Positions 1-7,168 are shown, counted from the stretch's first letter. The stretch: 35,604 nucleotides of DNA from CAZYPU01 sp049642705 (GCA_049642705.1 JBARPB010000021.1:1-35604), one strand, 5' to 3'. Program-made: numbers and translations. The notes: generated by a model not told the origin, from the sequence alone.

Positions 1-284
1 CTTATGTATTTTGCCCGCTCCGGCACCTCAACAGATATAATGTCTTCCACGGCTCTTGTATAAGCAAATGGATGACTCGTGGAACATATGCCGCAGATTC
101 TTTCTATGACGAAAGTGGACTGGTCAATGGTTTTTCTCTCGGACAGCTTTTCTATACCCCTATGATTATATCCTATCCGGACGTCGATATCTACGACCTT
201 TTCGCCTTAGACGGTAAGCGTAAAAAATTCCGGTTCTTCCTGAAGCGGGTGATACGGCCCTATCGGTATTATCTTTTTTGCCAT
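1..284 (-). pseudogene. Membrane [NiFe]-hydrogenase large subunit (NuoD/EchE/HycE-like), 5' part, interrupted by an in-frame stop
   Basis: This is the N-terminal part of a group 4 [NiFe]-hydrogenase/complex I 49-kDa-type large subunit; the rest lies beyond the window. The start at 284 overlaps the upstream stop as TAATG. The first 25 codons include IPIGPYHPLQEEPEFF, then a TAA occurs at 207-209. Beyond it the same frame continues without loss of homology: IDVRIGYNHRGIEKL and then RICGIC, the N-terminal CxxC that binds the Ni site. In relatives the stopped position is normally Glu (GAA), so a single G-to-T change explains it. It may be a true nonsense mutation, in which case the hydrogenase is dead, or a sequencing or assembly error. 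No ATG restart is visible just after the stop. The family call is confident; the pseudogene status is not. Confidence 0.75.
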
Positions 285-757
285 TACACGCCTCTATCCC
301 TGATCGCTTTTTTGTCCCACTCCTTGTAATCCGCCTTTAAAGGATGTACGCCTTCGGGCCAGTCGTCGGATAAAAGAAGCCGCCGGAGATCCGGGTGGCC
401 ATTGAAGTTTATACCCAAAAGCTCGTGTATTTCTCTCTCTATCCAGTCGCTGCCTTTAATTATAGAAGTAAGCGAATCTATTTCTAACTTTTCTTTTTTC
501 AGCTTAACCCTAAGCGAAATCAGTAGATTTATCTCCTCTATGGTAAAATGGTAAAGAATCTCCATATCGTATCGGCTGTCCACTCCCGAGGCTGTGTTAA
601 ACCTCGCGCCCAAATCTTTGAAGACATACTCCGCAACCTTCCTCAAAGATGCGGGCCTAATTTCGATATAAACCCTATTCGGAGATTTATCGAAAAGTTC
701 GACAATATCTTCTTTGAATTTATCTCTTATATTCTTTAAAATCTCTTCGCGAGTCAT
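284..757 (-). CDS. Hydrogenase subunit, NuoC/30-kDa-like (HycE N-terminal or EchD type)
   Basis: A 157-residue homologue of the complex I 30-kDa subunit (NuoC), which in energy-converting hydrogenases joins the small and large subunits in the peripheral arm. The C-terminal half carries the family signature: EREIHELLGINFNGHPDLRR followed by LLSDDWPEGVHPLKADY. There are no cysteines to hold a cluster, as expected. The start ATG overlaps the previous gene's stop as ATGA, preceded by AGGGAAGAA, and its own stop overlaps the large-subunit start. This is translational coupling within one operon. Whether the subunit belongs to the Ech, Hyc or Mbh subgroup cannot be decided by eye. Confidence 0.9.
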   Translation of the reverse strand: MTREEILKNIRDKFKEDIVELFDKSPNRVYIEIRPASLRKVAEYVFKDLGARFNTASGVDSRYDMEILYHFTIEEINLLISLRVKLKKEKLEIDSLTSIIKGSDWIEREIHELLGINFNGHPDLRRLLLSDDWPEGVHPLKADYKEWDKKAIRDRGV

Positions 758-1179
758 TTCTTCCCTTTCACCTTTTCAATTAATTTCACAACGCCCGCGA
801 TAATCGCTTCCGGCTTGGGCGGGCATCCCGGTATATAAACGTCCACGGGAATAATCTTATCCAATGGTACAGGACAGTTGTAACTGTGTATAAACATGCC
901 TCTGGATAATGAGCATTCCCCTATCGCAACTACGAGGCACGGCTTGGGAACCTGCTCATAAAGTCGTTTTAACCTGATAACAGATTGCCTGTTGCATGAG
1001 CCCGTGATTAAAAGCACATCGGCATGTTTAATGCTTCCTACGAGAAGCATGCCGAACCTTTCGATATCGAACCTCGGCGTAAGGCAGTCCAGTATCTCGA
1101 TATCGCAGTTGTTGCAGCTGCCCGTGGATAGGTGAAACACCCACGGCGACTTCAGTAACGCTTTTAGTTTTAAACCCAT
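754..1179 (-). CDS. Hydrogenase small subunit, NuoB/EchC/HycG-like
   Basis: A 141-residue small subunit carrying the proximal [4Fe-4S] cluster that passes electrons from the Ni-Fe site to the ferredoxin subunits. Ligand cysteines are visible at Cys22 and Cys25 (STGSCNNC), Cys89 (IGEC) and Cys119 (PGCPPKPE). The CxxC spacing at the N-terminus is that of hydrogenases rather than the CC pair of true complex I, which supports a group 4 hydrogenase. The length is normal for the short EchC/HycG class. It starts two bases after the NuoH-like stop with a GAGG motif upstream, and ends overlapping the NuoC-like gene. Confidence 0.92.
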   Translation of the reverse strand: MGLKLKALLKSPWVFHLSTGSCNNCDIEILDCLTPRFDIERFGMLLVGSIKHADVLLITGSCNRQSVIRLKRLYEQVPKPCLVVAIGECSLSRGMFIHSYNCPVPLDKIIPVDVYIPGCPPKPEAIIAGVVKLIEKVKGKK

Positions 1180-1180
1180 A

Positions 1181-2104
1181 CTACAAACCTCTAAAGGCTA
1201 ATATTACGGCTATAATTGCCAGTATCGTCACCGGCCCCCAGAAAAAGCTGACCGCCTGGTCTATTCGCACGCGTGGATTGGTGTTTCGTATAACCGTTAT
1301 CAGCGCCACCAGGCCGACATATTTTAGGGCGCCGTATAAAAGATGAATGCCGTCAAGCCGCAGGCCGCCCATGAAGAGAATCATCAAGAAAAATGGCAGC
1401 GTAAATAAAAGCATGTTCTTCATCAGTCTATAGACGGCAAGCCCCGAGCCGGAATATTCTATAAGCGGGCCGCTTGTAATCTCTGTTTCTGCCTCCGGCA
1501 TATCGAAAGGAACAAGCGCTAATTTCGCCTGCATGCAAAGTATTGCAACGATAAGCGCAAGAGCCCCGGACCAGCTCCCGGTTATAACCCCGTTTTGCGC
1601 CTGGAGGGCCAGAATCTGGCCGATTTTAACGGAAAAACCGGACTTTATAACGGGGACGAATACGGCAAGCACAAAAGGAAGCTCGTAACCCAGAACAAGT
1701 TTCATTTCACGCGATGCGCCGATGCTGGCAAGCGGATTTGCGGACGCAAAGCCGCCCATAATAATACTTAACGAAGGGATGGTCAATAAATACAAAACGA
1801 CTATCAAATCCCCTATAAATGCATGGTTTGAATTTATATTGTTTATCCATAGCAGGGTTGAGACCAGTATCACGCTTGAAAGCCCGACGAGGGGCGCCGC
1901 CAAAAAGGTAATTTTTGACGTTCCGGCCGGAACAAGCGTCTCTTTCCCCAAAAGTTTTATGATGTCGATCAGCGGCTGTAAAACCGGGGGCCCGACGCGG
2001 TACTGGACTCTCGCGGTAACTTTCCTGTCAATCCAGCTTGCTACAAGACCGATCGCGGCCGTAAGCACGAAGCCGTAGAATATCAGGTAAAATAAATAAG
2101 TCAC
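1181..2104 (-). CDS. Hydrogenase membrane subunit, NuoH/EchB/HycD-like
   Basis: A polytopic membrane protein of about 307 residues with about eight hydrophobic segments. It is the NuoH-like ion-path subunit that anchors the peripheral arm. Family motifs are seen: SWIDRKVTARVQYRVGPP near the N-terminus, the Glu-rich loop PFDMPEAETEITSGP and IRNTNPRVRIDQA near the C-terminus. I chose the GTG at 2104, which overlaps the ferredoxin stop as GTGA and has GGGAG five bases upstream; a GTG at 2116 would add four residues. No NuoL/M/N-like antiporter subunit is in the window, so the pumping module may be minimal (Ech-like) or encoded past the left edge. Confidence 0.88.
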   Translation of the reverse strand: MTYLFYLIFYGFVLTAAIGLVASWIDRKVTARVQYRVGPPVLQPLIDIIKLLGKETLVPAGTSKITFLAAPLVGLSSVILVSTLLWINNINSNHAFIGDLIVVLYLLTIPSLSIIMGGFASANPLASIGASREMKLVLGYELPFVLAVFVPVIKSGFSVKIGQILALQAQNGVITGSWSGALALIVAILCMQAKLALVPFDMPEAETEITSGPLIEYSGSGLAVYRLMKNMLLFTLPFFLMILFMGGLRLDGIHLLYGALKYVGLVALITVIRNTNPRVRIDQAVSFFWGPVTILAIIAVILAFRGL

Positions 2105-2601
2105 GCTTTCTCCCACTGCCAGTGAGTCGAATGCACTATAATATTGTCGCCGACTAAAAACGTATTTTTATCCGGTTTAATATCGGCGTCCTTCAAGCTC
2201 AATGCGCCGTAAGGGCAACTCTTTATGCACAACGGCTCATTCTTATCGTTTCTTCTGTCCATGCAGAAATCGCAAGCTGCCGCCAATAATGGAACCAGTT
2301 CCGGATAAATCGTTCCGTAAGGACATGCATGAGCGCAGGATTTGCAGCTTATGCAGCGCATGTTATGCCTTATTAATATCTTATCCCTTTTCTCATCTTG
2401 TTCAAGAGCTTCTTCCGGACATGCGTTTACGCAGTGTGGTTCTTCGCACTTTCTGCATACAAGGGCGTATGTCGCAAGCTCAGCCACCGAAAGAATTCCG
2501 TTATTATCCGGATGGTAAAGATAGCTGCATTTAATAACGCAGTCCTTGCACTCCCCTGACGCGCAGGCGTCGAGGTCGATAAAAAGCTTTTTTTCCTTCA
2601 T
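2101..2601 (-). CDS. Four-cluster ferredoxin (HycB/CooF-like) of the hydrogenase operon
   Basis: A 166-residue iron-sulfur protein that probably passes electrons between the HydBG-like flavin module and the hydrogenase small subunit. Cysteine groups are seen in order: CASGECKDCVIKC near the N-terminus, CRKCEEPHCVNACP, CISCKSCAHACPYG and CDFCMDRR followed by CIKSCPYGAL. This is the layout of HycB/CooF-type electron-transfer subunits with up to four [4Fe-4S] clusters. Its ATG overlaps the stop of the flavoprotein gene as ATGA and its stop overlaps the NuoH-like start, so it lies inside the operon. Its exact redox partners are inferred from position. Confidence 0.88.
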   Translation of the reverse strand: MKEKKLFIDLDACASGECKDCVIKCSYLYHPDNNGILSVAELATYALVCRKCEEPHCVNACPEEALEQDEKRDKILIRHNMRCISCKSCAHACPYGTIYPELVPLLAAACDFCMDRRNDKNEPLCIKSCPYGALSLKDADIKPDKNTFLVGDNIIVHSTHWQWEKA

Positions 2602-3422
2602 TCCCAGATTCCGTGGAAGTTTTTTATTTTATCGTATGTAAAAACAGGGCCGTCCTTGCAGGCATAATACGTTCCTATTCTGCAATGACCGCATTTACCT
2701 ATACCGCAGGACATATTCTTTTCCATGGAAAGATATATATTTTCGTCCTTAAATCCCATATCCAAAAGCTTCATGGTAGCGTATTTCATTGCTATGGGCG
2801 GACCGCAAACAATGGCAATACCGCCTTTAAAGTCCATGTCAATACCGTCCATTATCGTAGTTACGACGCCTACGTTGCCTTTCCAGCCCGCCTCGCCCTT
2901 ATCTACGGTAAGCCTTAAATCAAGGTCGTCTCTTTTTTTCCATCCTCCCATTTCTTTCTTATATAATAAGTCAGCCGGCGTTTTGCAGCCGCCCCTGAAA
3001 AACAGCTTCTTGAATTCGCCGCTTCTATTAAAAAGTTCGTACATAAGGCTTCGTAAGGGCGCAAGTCCGCATCCGCCGCCTACAACCAATATTTCTTTAC
3101 CTTTAAATTTATCTATGGGATACCCCTTGCCCAAAGGCCCCCTCAAGCCTACGATATCGCCTTTCCTAAGTTCGTGGATTTTTTCGGTAACCTTCCCCAC
3201 CTTCATGATGGTTACTTCCATTATATCTTTCACCGAAGGGTTTGAGGACGGCGTAAAAGGCGCCTCGCCTACGCCCGGAACGGTGAGTTCTATAAACTGG
3301 CCTGACACAAACGATAAGGGCTCCTTCGGTTTAAGACACAATGTCTTTATATTGGTGGTCTCTGTTATAACGTCCAGAACCTCTGTCTTAATCGGCCTGT
3401 ATGGATTGTCAAGTTTATTCAT
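2598..3422 (-). CDS. Hydrogenase-associated FAD/NAD(P)-binding subunit (HydG/AsrB-like)
   Basis: A 274-residue member of the ferredoxin-NADP reductase superfamily resembling the gamma subunit of archaeal sulfhydrogenase and AsrB. It would bind FAD and NAD(P)H and exchange electrons with the iron-sulfur subunits. Seen in order: an FAD-binding barrel with TPSSNPS, the nucleotide-binding GGGCGLAPLRSL, VCGPPIAMKY, and a C-terminal [2Fe-2S] motif CGIGKCGHCRIG with one more Cys in YYACKDG. It overlaps the HydB-like gene by 8 bases. HydG-type subunits usually accompany group 3b soluble hydrogenases; here the gene is embedded among group 4 membrane-type subunits, which is unusual. Confidence 0.88.
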   Translation of the reverse strand: MNKLDNPYRPIKTEVLDVITETTNIKTLCLKPKEPLSFVSGQFIELTVPGVGEAPFTPSSNPSVKDIMEVTIMKVGKVTEKIHELRKGDIVGLRGPLGKGYPIDKFKGKEILVVGGGCGLAPLRSLMYELFNRSGEFKKLFFRGGCKTPADLLYKKEMGGWKKRDDLDLRLTVDKGEAGWKGNVGVVTTIMDGIDMDFKGGIAIVCGPPIAMKYATMKLLDMGFKDENIYLSMEKNMSCGIGKCGHCRIGTYYACKDGPVFTYDKIKNFHGIWE

Positions 3423-4440
3423 TATTTACCAGTCTCTTGAGAACTTTTCTTATATCTATCTTTGCCGGGCATGCGGATATACAGCGTCCGCAACCCGTGC
3501 AGGCATAAATGTCGGCGATTTTCGGGAAAAAATCGAACTTTTTTTCGAATCTGTTCCTAAGCCTCATCCAGAGTTTTTTTCTTGGGTTTGCGCCGCCGGC
3601 GACCCTGGCAAAATCCTTTATCATGCACGAATCCCAGATACGCAGGCGTTCCATTTTCTTTTTGTCTTTCTGGTCGTATAAAAGAAAACAGTGGCACGTC
3701 GGGCATATCGTGTTGCATGCGCCGCATTCGACGCAGGTCTTTGCCTCGTCATCCCAGATATCGGATTCGAAATTCCGCTCGATAATGCCCTTAAACACAT
3801 CCTGGTTTGGAACATTATTCTTTTTAATATTTCCTTCGACTTCCTTTATTACTCGGCCCCTGCGGCTATCTCTTGCATTGATGTGCTGTTTGTTTGCGTC
3901 CTGGAAAAAACGGGGGTATTTTTTTAACAGCGCTTCGCCCTTAGGAGAGCCTATTTCCGCGATAAAACCGCCGGTTGTCTCGGAAAGATTGATGTCAAAA
4001 TCCTCCTCCGGATGGGGCTTAAGGCCCAATGCGAGGCAGAAACAAGTGTCTATAGAAAAAGTGCAATCCGAAGCGATTATGAGGTTTTGTTCGCGGTTTT
4101 TGATATAAAAAGGATCCTTGTAATCATGATTCAAGAACACATGATCCTGGATTTTCATACCTTTTAAGTCGCAGGCCTTGACACCTGCGATTGCAAGCGG
4201 TTTATCGCCGGCATGAGGTGTATCCGGTTTAAAATCTTCTGCTACCACTTCCCTTGCGCGGGAGAAAAACGCCTTAAGCGGTTCAAATGGTCTTACCTCG
4301 CCGATTACGATATCGTCGGAAGGCTGGATATACTTTTTGTAAAAACGCTGTTCACCCTTTTTGACAGGTATAAAAACTTCGTAGTTGGATTTTAATGCAT
4401 CGAGCAATCTGTAGAAATTATCTTTAGAAATATATTTCAT
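3415..4440 (-). CDS. Hydrogenase-associated 4Fe-4S subunit (HydB/AsrA-like)
   Basis: A 341-residue iron-sulfur protein like the beta subunit of sulfhydrogenase (HydB) and anaerobic sulfite reductase A, which works with the flavin subunit encoded next. Two C-terminal [4Fe-4S] motifs are plain: CVECGACNTICPTCHC and CTGCGRCISACPAKIDIRKV. The N-terminal half has further conserved cysteines (GVKACDLKG, ASDCTFSIDTCFC). I chose the ATG at 4440, one base after the rex stop; an upstream in-frame start at 4497 would add 19 residues that overlap rex and look non-homologous. Expression is probably controlled by Rex, the first gene of the operon. Confidence 0.87.
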   Translation of the reverse strand: MKYISKDNFYRLLDALKSNYEVFIPVKKGEQRFYKKYIQPSDDIVIGEVRPFEPLKAFFSRAREVVAEDFKPDTPHAGDKPLAIAGVKACDLKGMKIQDHVFLNHDYKDPFYIKNREQNLIIASDCTFSIDTCFCLALGLKPHPEEDFDINLSETTGGFIAEIGSPKGEALLKKYPRFFQDANKQHINARDSRRGRVIKEVEGNIKKNNVPNQDVFKGIIERNFESDIWDDEAKTCVECGACNTICPTCHCFLLYDQKDKKKMERLRIWDSCMIKDFARVAGGANPRKKLWMRLRNRFEKKFDFFPKIADIYACTGCGRCISACPAKIDIRKVLKRLVNNE

Positions 4441-4441
4441 A

Positions 4442-5071
4442 TTATTTTTTATTGGCCAAAAAATAAGAGAGCGTTTCAAGCTCCCTCGAAAGGTCAACTT
4501 CTTTTATTTTAATTTTTTCCGGTACGTTAAGCGACGCCGGGGCAAAATTTAAAATGCATTGGACGCCGGCTGAAACAAGTTTATCCGCTACTTCCTGGGC
4601 TTTTTCGGCCGGGGTGGTTATGATTCCTATGGAAATCTTCTTTTCTTTAACTATCTTAGGCATATCCTCTACGGATTTTACCGTTAGCGCGCCTATATTT
4701 TTACCGATTTTTTTCGGATCTGAATCGAAGGAAGCTACGAGATCAAGCCCGTGCTCCTTGAACCCCGGATATGCCAGAAGCGCCGAACCCAAATGCCCCA
4801 CCCCTACAACGGCAACGTTCCACGTTTTATCCTTGCCTAATATTTTTTCTAATACACTTTTAAGTTCCTGCGTATCGTACCCTGAGCCGCTTACGCCAAA
4901 CTGGCCGAAATACCCGAGGTCTTTTCTTACCTGTGCGTCGCTTAAGTTTGCCCTATCGCCCAGTTCCGCTGAAGATATCGTACGGACGTTCACGCTAAGA
5001 AGCGTCGTAACTTCCCTCAGATATAAAAATAGCCGTGAAATCGTGCTTTCCGGTATCTTCTTTGTACCCAT
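4442..5071 (-). CDS. rex: Redox-sensing transcriptional repressor Rex
   Basis: Rex senses the NADH/NAD+ ratio: NAD+-bound Rex represses operator DNA and NADH releases it. The 209-residue protein has an N-terminal winged helix beginning KKIPESTISRLFLYLRE, with SSAELGDRANLSDAQVRKDL and FGQFGVSGSGYD as in the family, then a Rossmann domain with VAVVGVGHLGSALLAY. The C-terminal helix SRELETLSYFL is the domain-swapped dimer helix. I prefer ATG 5071; a TTG at 5110 is in frame but adds non-homologous residues. Neither start has a clear Shine-Dalgarno sequence. As first gene of the hydrogenase operon it likely controls that operon and itself through the candidate operators at 5062-5100. Confidence 0.95.
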   Translation of the reverse strand: MGTKKIPESTISRLFLYLREVTTLLSVNVRTISSAELGDRANLSDAQVRKDLGYFGQFGVSGSGYDTQELKSVLEKILGKDKTWNVAVVGVGHLGSALLAYPGFKEHGLDLVASFDSDPKKIGKNIGALTVKSVEDMPKIVKEKKISIGIITTPAEKAQEVADKLVSAGVQCILNFAPASLNVPEKIKIKEVDLSRELETLSYFLANKK

Positions 5072-5079
5072 ATTCACAA
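5062..5079. promoter_or_regulatory. Candidate Rex operator, proximal copy
   Basis: TTGTACCCATATTCACAA is an 18-bp imperfect palindrome. The right half TTCACAA fits the Rex half-site exactly and the left half keeps TTGT. It overlaps the preferred rex start codon and lies just downstream of the candidate rex -10. A near copy lies exactly 21 bp upstream of rex. Rex consensus sites are of the TTGTGAA-N-TTCACAA type. Assignment is by motif and position only. Confidence 0.5.
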
Positions 5080-5081
5080 AC

Positions 5082-5110
5082 TTTGTACCATTTTTCACAG
5101 GGTTAGTCAA
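5082..5110 (-). promoter_or_regulatory. Candidate rex/hydrogenase operon promoter
   Basis: On the minus strand TTGACT (5110-5105) and TACAAA (5087-5082) are separated by 17 bp, a passable sigma-70 arrangement with a weak -10. Transcription would begin around 5075, only a few bases before the preferred rex ATG, giving an almost leaderless mRNA, consistent with the absence of a Shine-Dalgarno sequence. Both candidate Rex sites overlap it. Confidence 0.4.
5083..5100. promoter_or_regulatory. Candidate Rex operator, distal copy
   Basis: TTGTACCATTTTTCACAG repeats the proximal site in the same orientation, offset by 21 bp (two helical turns), keeping TTGTACC on the left and TTCACA on the right. 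It overlaps the candidate rex -10 element. Tandem same-face sites would suit cooperative autorepression by Rex. Evidence is pattern only. Confidence 0.45.
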
Positions 5111-5131
5111 GAAGAAATGTGAAAAAAATTC

Positions 5132-5160
5132 TTGACAAAGCTGCGTTTATAGTATATAAT
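5132..5160 (+). promoter_or_regulatory. Consensus sigma-70 promoter for the Rrf2 regulator and permease
   Basis: TTGACA at 5132-5137 and TATAAT at 5155-5160 match both consensus hexamers exactly with 17-bp spacing. The transcription start should fall near 5167, inside the CCTAC/GTAGG palindrome, and the RBS AGGAA follows at 5176-5180. It drives the only plus-strand genes of the window and is divergent from rex. Confidence 0.85.
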
Positions 5161-5161
5161 C

Positions 5162-5178
5162 CCTACCAACAAAGTAGG
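5162..5178. promoter_or_regulatory. Candidate operator for the Rrf2-family regulator
   Basis: CCTACCAACAAAGTAGG is an inverted repeat with 5-bp arms (CCTAC/GTAGG) and a 7-bp centre, lying over the expected start of transcription and just before the RBS. Position and symmetry suggest autorepression by the Rrf2 protein encoded immediately downstream. The actual recognition motif of this protein is unknown. Confidence 0.45.
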
Positions 5179-5185
5179 AAATGTT

Positions 5186-5587
5186 ATGCGGCTTACAATG
5201 AAAAGCGAATACTCGATTCTGGCGCTTATTTACATCGCGAGGAACGAGAAAAACGGGCTCGTAAAAATCGACGGGATCGCTTCGAAATATAATATCCCCA
5301 AAAAATATCTCGAGCATCTGCTCATGACATTAAAGCAAAACCGTTTTCTGAAATCCCGAAGGGGGGCACGCGGCGGCTATAAGCTCGCTCTTTCCTCCTC
5401 AAAAATAACCGTAGCGCAGATTATACGGCTCATGGACGGCGCTTTAGCGCCGACTGAATCGGTAAGCACTTATTTCTTCTCGCACACGCCTCTTGAAAAA
5501 GAGAAAAAAATTATGCTCGTTTTCAAGGAAATAAGAAACTATGTGTCAACAAGGCTTGAAAAATTAAAACTTGCCGATCTTATTTAA
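5186..5587 (+). CDS. Rrf2-family transcriptional regulator without cluster cysteines
   Basis: A 133-residue winged-helix regulator of the Rrf2 family. The N-terminus MRLTMKSEYSILALIYIA and the recognition region YNIPKKYLEHLLMTL, then RGARGGYKLA, are typical. The whole protein has no cysteine, so unlike IscR or NsrR it cannot hold an Fe-S cluster; cluster-free members such as CymR act with protein or small-molecule partners. It is preceded by AGGAA and a consensus promoter, and followed 12 bases later by a TauE/SafE permease in the same direction. Control of that permease is the simplest inference; the effector is unknown. Confidence 0.88.
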   Translation: MRLTMKSEYSILALIYIARNEKNGLVKIDGIASKYNIPKKYLEHLLMTLKQNRFLKSRRGARGGYKLALSSSKITVAQIIRLMDGALAPTESVSTYFFSHTPLEKEKKIMLVFKEIRNYVSTRLEKLKLADLI

Positions 5588-5599
5588 AAAAGGGAATGC

Positions 5600-6355
5600 A
5601 TGGATATAAAAATATTTCTATTAATGCCGCTTGCGTTTGTCTGTGAATTTATCGATTCATCGCTCGGCATGGGTTATGGCACAAGCCTCACCCCCATCCT
5701 TTTATTGATGGGTTTCGAGCCGCTACAGGTCGTGCCCGCTGTACTTTTTTCGGAATTTGTTACAGGGATTATCTCGGCTTCTTTTCATCACAGCGTGCGG
5801 AATGTGAATTTTAAACCACACTCCAAAGATACCCATGTAGCGCTGGTGCTTACTATCTGTTCCATCATAGGTGTTGTCATAGCTGTAGTCCTGGCAATAA
5901 AACTTCCGGCACGGATAATGAAAATCTGGATCGGGGCAATAGTCCTCTCCATGGGTATTTTTATCCTGGCTACGTTTAACCGCAAGCCGCGTTTTACGTG
6001 GAGAAAAATCACGATACTCGGGTTGGTTGCTTCTTTCAACAAAGGCATGTCGGGCGGCGGATACGGGCCTCTCGTAATGGGAGGGCAGATTCTTTCGGGT
6101 ATCGGTGTAAAAAACGCCGTGGGTATTACCTCGCTTGCCGAAGGCCTGACGTGCCTGGCAGCCGTAACGCTCTATTTCTTCCTTACACCACAGGTTGACT
6201 GGACGCTGGCTCCCTGGCTCATGGCAGGGGCCGTGCTTTCGGTTCCCCTTGCGGCGCATTTCCTGAAAAAGTTTCCCGAAAGAAAGGTAAAGTTTGCAAT
6301 AGCGATTATAATAATTCTTTTGGGGTGCCTTACGCTGGGCAAGGTGCTTATTTAA
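5600..6355 (+). CDS. TauE/SafE-family membrane permease
   Basis: A 251-residue membrane protein with about eight hydrophobic segments and the two-repeat architecture of the TauE/SafE family, whose studied members export sulfite, sulfoacetate or related anions. Repeat motifs are visible: FIDSSLGMGYGTSLTPILLL in the first half and FNKGMSGGGYGPLVMGGQIL in the second. It lies 12 bases after the Rrf2 regulator and its 3' end overlaps the convergent ogg gene by 8 bases. A sulfur-anion substrate is plausible, but the family alone does not fix it. Confidence 0.87.
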   Translation: MDIKIFLLMPLAFVCEFIDSSLGMGYGTSLTPILLLMGFEPLQVVPAVLFSEFVTGIISASFHHSVRNVNFKPHSKDTHVALVLTICSIIGVVIAVVLAIKLPARIMKIWIGAIVLSMGIFILATFNRKPRFTWRKITILGLVASFNKGMSGGGYGPLVMGGQILSGIGVKNAVGITSLAEGLTCLAAVTLYFFLTPQVDWTLAPWLMAGAVLSVPLAAHFLKKFPERKVKFAIAIIIILLGCLTLGKVLI

Positions 6356-6983
6356 AAACAAATCCTGTTTCGCAAGACCAGAGTAAAAGGTCGAGTTCCT
6401 CGAGCGGCACCTTAATCTTCTCGGCGAATTTCCTCATTCTTTCCTCTATTACTTGCGTGTAATTTTTTCCGCTGACGGAAGCCGGAATCTCTTTGATAAC
6501 GCCGAACTTCTTAAGGTTCTTAAGAATGTGTGCATCGAGAATGGAGATATTTTTTCCGAGACCTATGTTTCTCAAAAAATGGCTTGCTTCCTTGTAGCCA
6601 AGGCCTTTTATGCTCTTGATCAGCCACTTGCGGGTTTTGAAAATATCGTTTTTATCAAGGTGGCTTTTGACTTTAACCCTGTTCTTCTTGCTTAGGGCCT
6701 TTCTGGCCGCTACGATGTAAGCGGCTTTTTTATTATGAAACCTTACAAGGCCTTTTAACCTATCCCTTATGTCATGTTCGGAGCCCTTAAGAAGTAGATT
6801 GCGCTTTTTAAGCTCTTTTATCGCCCTATCGCAATTCACCGCTTTTGACTGCGGGGTCAATATGCAGAAGCATAGTTCTGCAAATATATCCTCGTCTTTT
6901 TTTGTATGGATATCCTCGAAGTCCTTAAGCCGTTTTCTTATCTCTTTTCTTCTTTTATTATATTCGGCGCGTAGGCGTTTCAT
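6348..6983 (-). CDS. ogg: N-glycosylase/DNA lyase, 8-oxoguanine type (Ogg2-like)
   Basis: Base-excision repair enzyme of the helix-hairpin-helix superfamily that removes 8-oxoguanine and nicks the abasic site. The 211-residue length fits the Ogg2 family first known from archaea and Thermotoga. Seen: the N-terminal ELCFCILTPQSKA segment, the hairpin motif IKGLGYKEASHFLRNIG with the likely catalytic Lys131, and the catalytic Asp150 in ISILDAHILKNL. The C-terminus ELDLLLWSCETGFVFK is typical of the family. It starts overlapping the half-ferritin gene stop as ATGA, so it is co-transcribed with the oxidative-stress genes. Its end runs 8 bases into the convergent permease gene. Confidence 0.92.
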   Translation of the reverse strand: MKRLRAEYNKRRKEIRKRLKDFEDIHTKKDEDIFAELCFCILTPQSKAVNCDRAIKELKKRNLLLKGSEHDIRDRLKGLVRFHNKKAAYIVAARKALSKKNRVKVKSHLDKNDIFKTRKWLIKSIKGLGYKEASHFLRNIGLGKNISILDAHILKNLKKFGVIKEIPASVSGKNYTQVIEERMRKFAEKIKVPLEELDLLLWSCETGFVFK

Positions 6984-7168
6984 GATACGAGGCTAATAAG
7001 CGTTTTCGCTATTTCTATGTGGCGGATTTCGTCGTCACGTATGGCGGTGAGCTGTTTTTTTACTTTCTCGTTATTGACCTGGCTTATATAATGCTCGTAG
7101 AAATGCTTGGCCCGCTCTTCTAAGGCCAATATTTCCTGGAATTCTTTTCGCAGCATTTCAGTATTCAT
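6980..7168 (-). CDS. Small two-helix ferritin-like protein A
   Basis: A 62-residue all-helical protein. It shows one carboxylate helix (LALEERAKHFYEHY) and one DEIRH motif, so Glu17 or Glu18 pairs with Glu47 and His50. The 30-residue spacing from Glu17 to Glu47 and the ExxH motif resemble half-ferritins such as encapsulated ferritins, in which dimerisation builds the di-iron site. No encapsulin shell gene is in the window. It overlaps the next upstream gene by 11 bases and the ogg gene by 4, within the oxidative-stress operon. Iron or peroxide handling is an inference. Confidence 0.7.
   Translation of the reverse strand: MNTEMLRKEFQEILALEERAKHFYEHYISQVNNEKVKKQLTAIRDDEIRHIEIAKTLISLVS

Noticed and set aside
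207..209. Recoding of the hydrogenase stop as selenocysteine or pyrrolysine
   Set aside because: The codon is TAA, which is neither a Sec (TGA) nor a Pyl (TAG) codon, and TAA is used as an ordinary stop elsewhere in the window.
2725..3681. A 318-codon open frame on the plus strand
   Set aside because: It lies antisense to the HydG- and HydB-like genes, has no recognisable domain and no RBS; it is a shadow of conserved genes on the other strand.
5072..5110. TTG at 5110 as rex start
   Set aside because: It would put the start codon in the -35-like hexamer, adds residues unlike the family and has no Shine-Dalgarno sequence.
6348..6355. Bidirectional terminator between the permease and ogg genes
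   Set aside because: The convergent genes overlap by 8 bases and no inverted repeat with a T-run is visible there.
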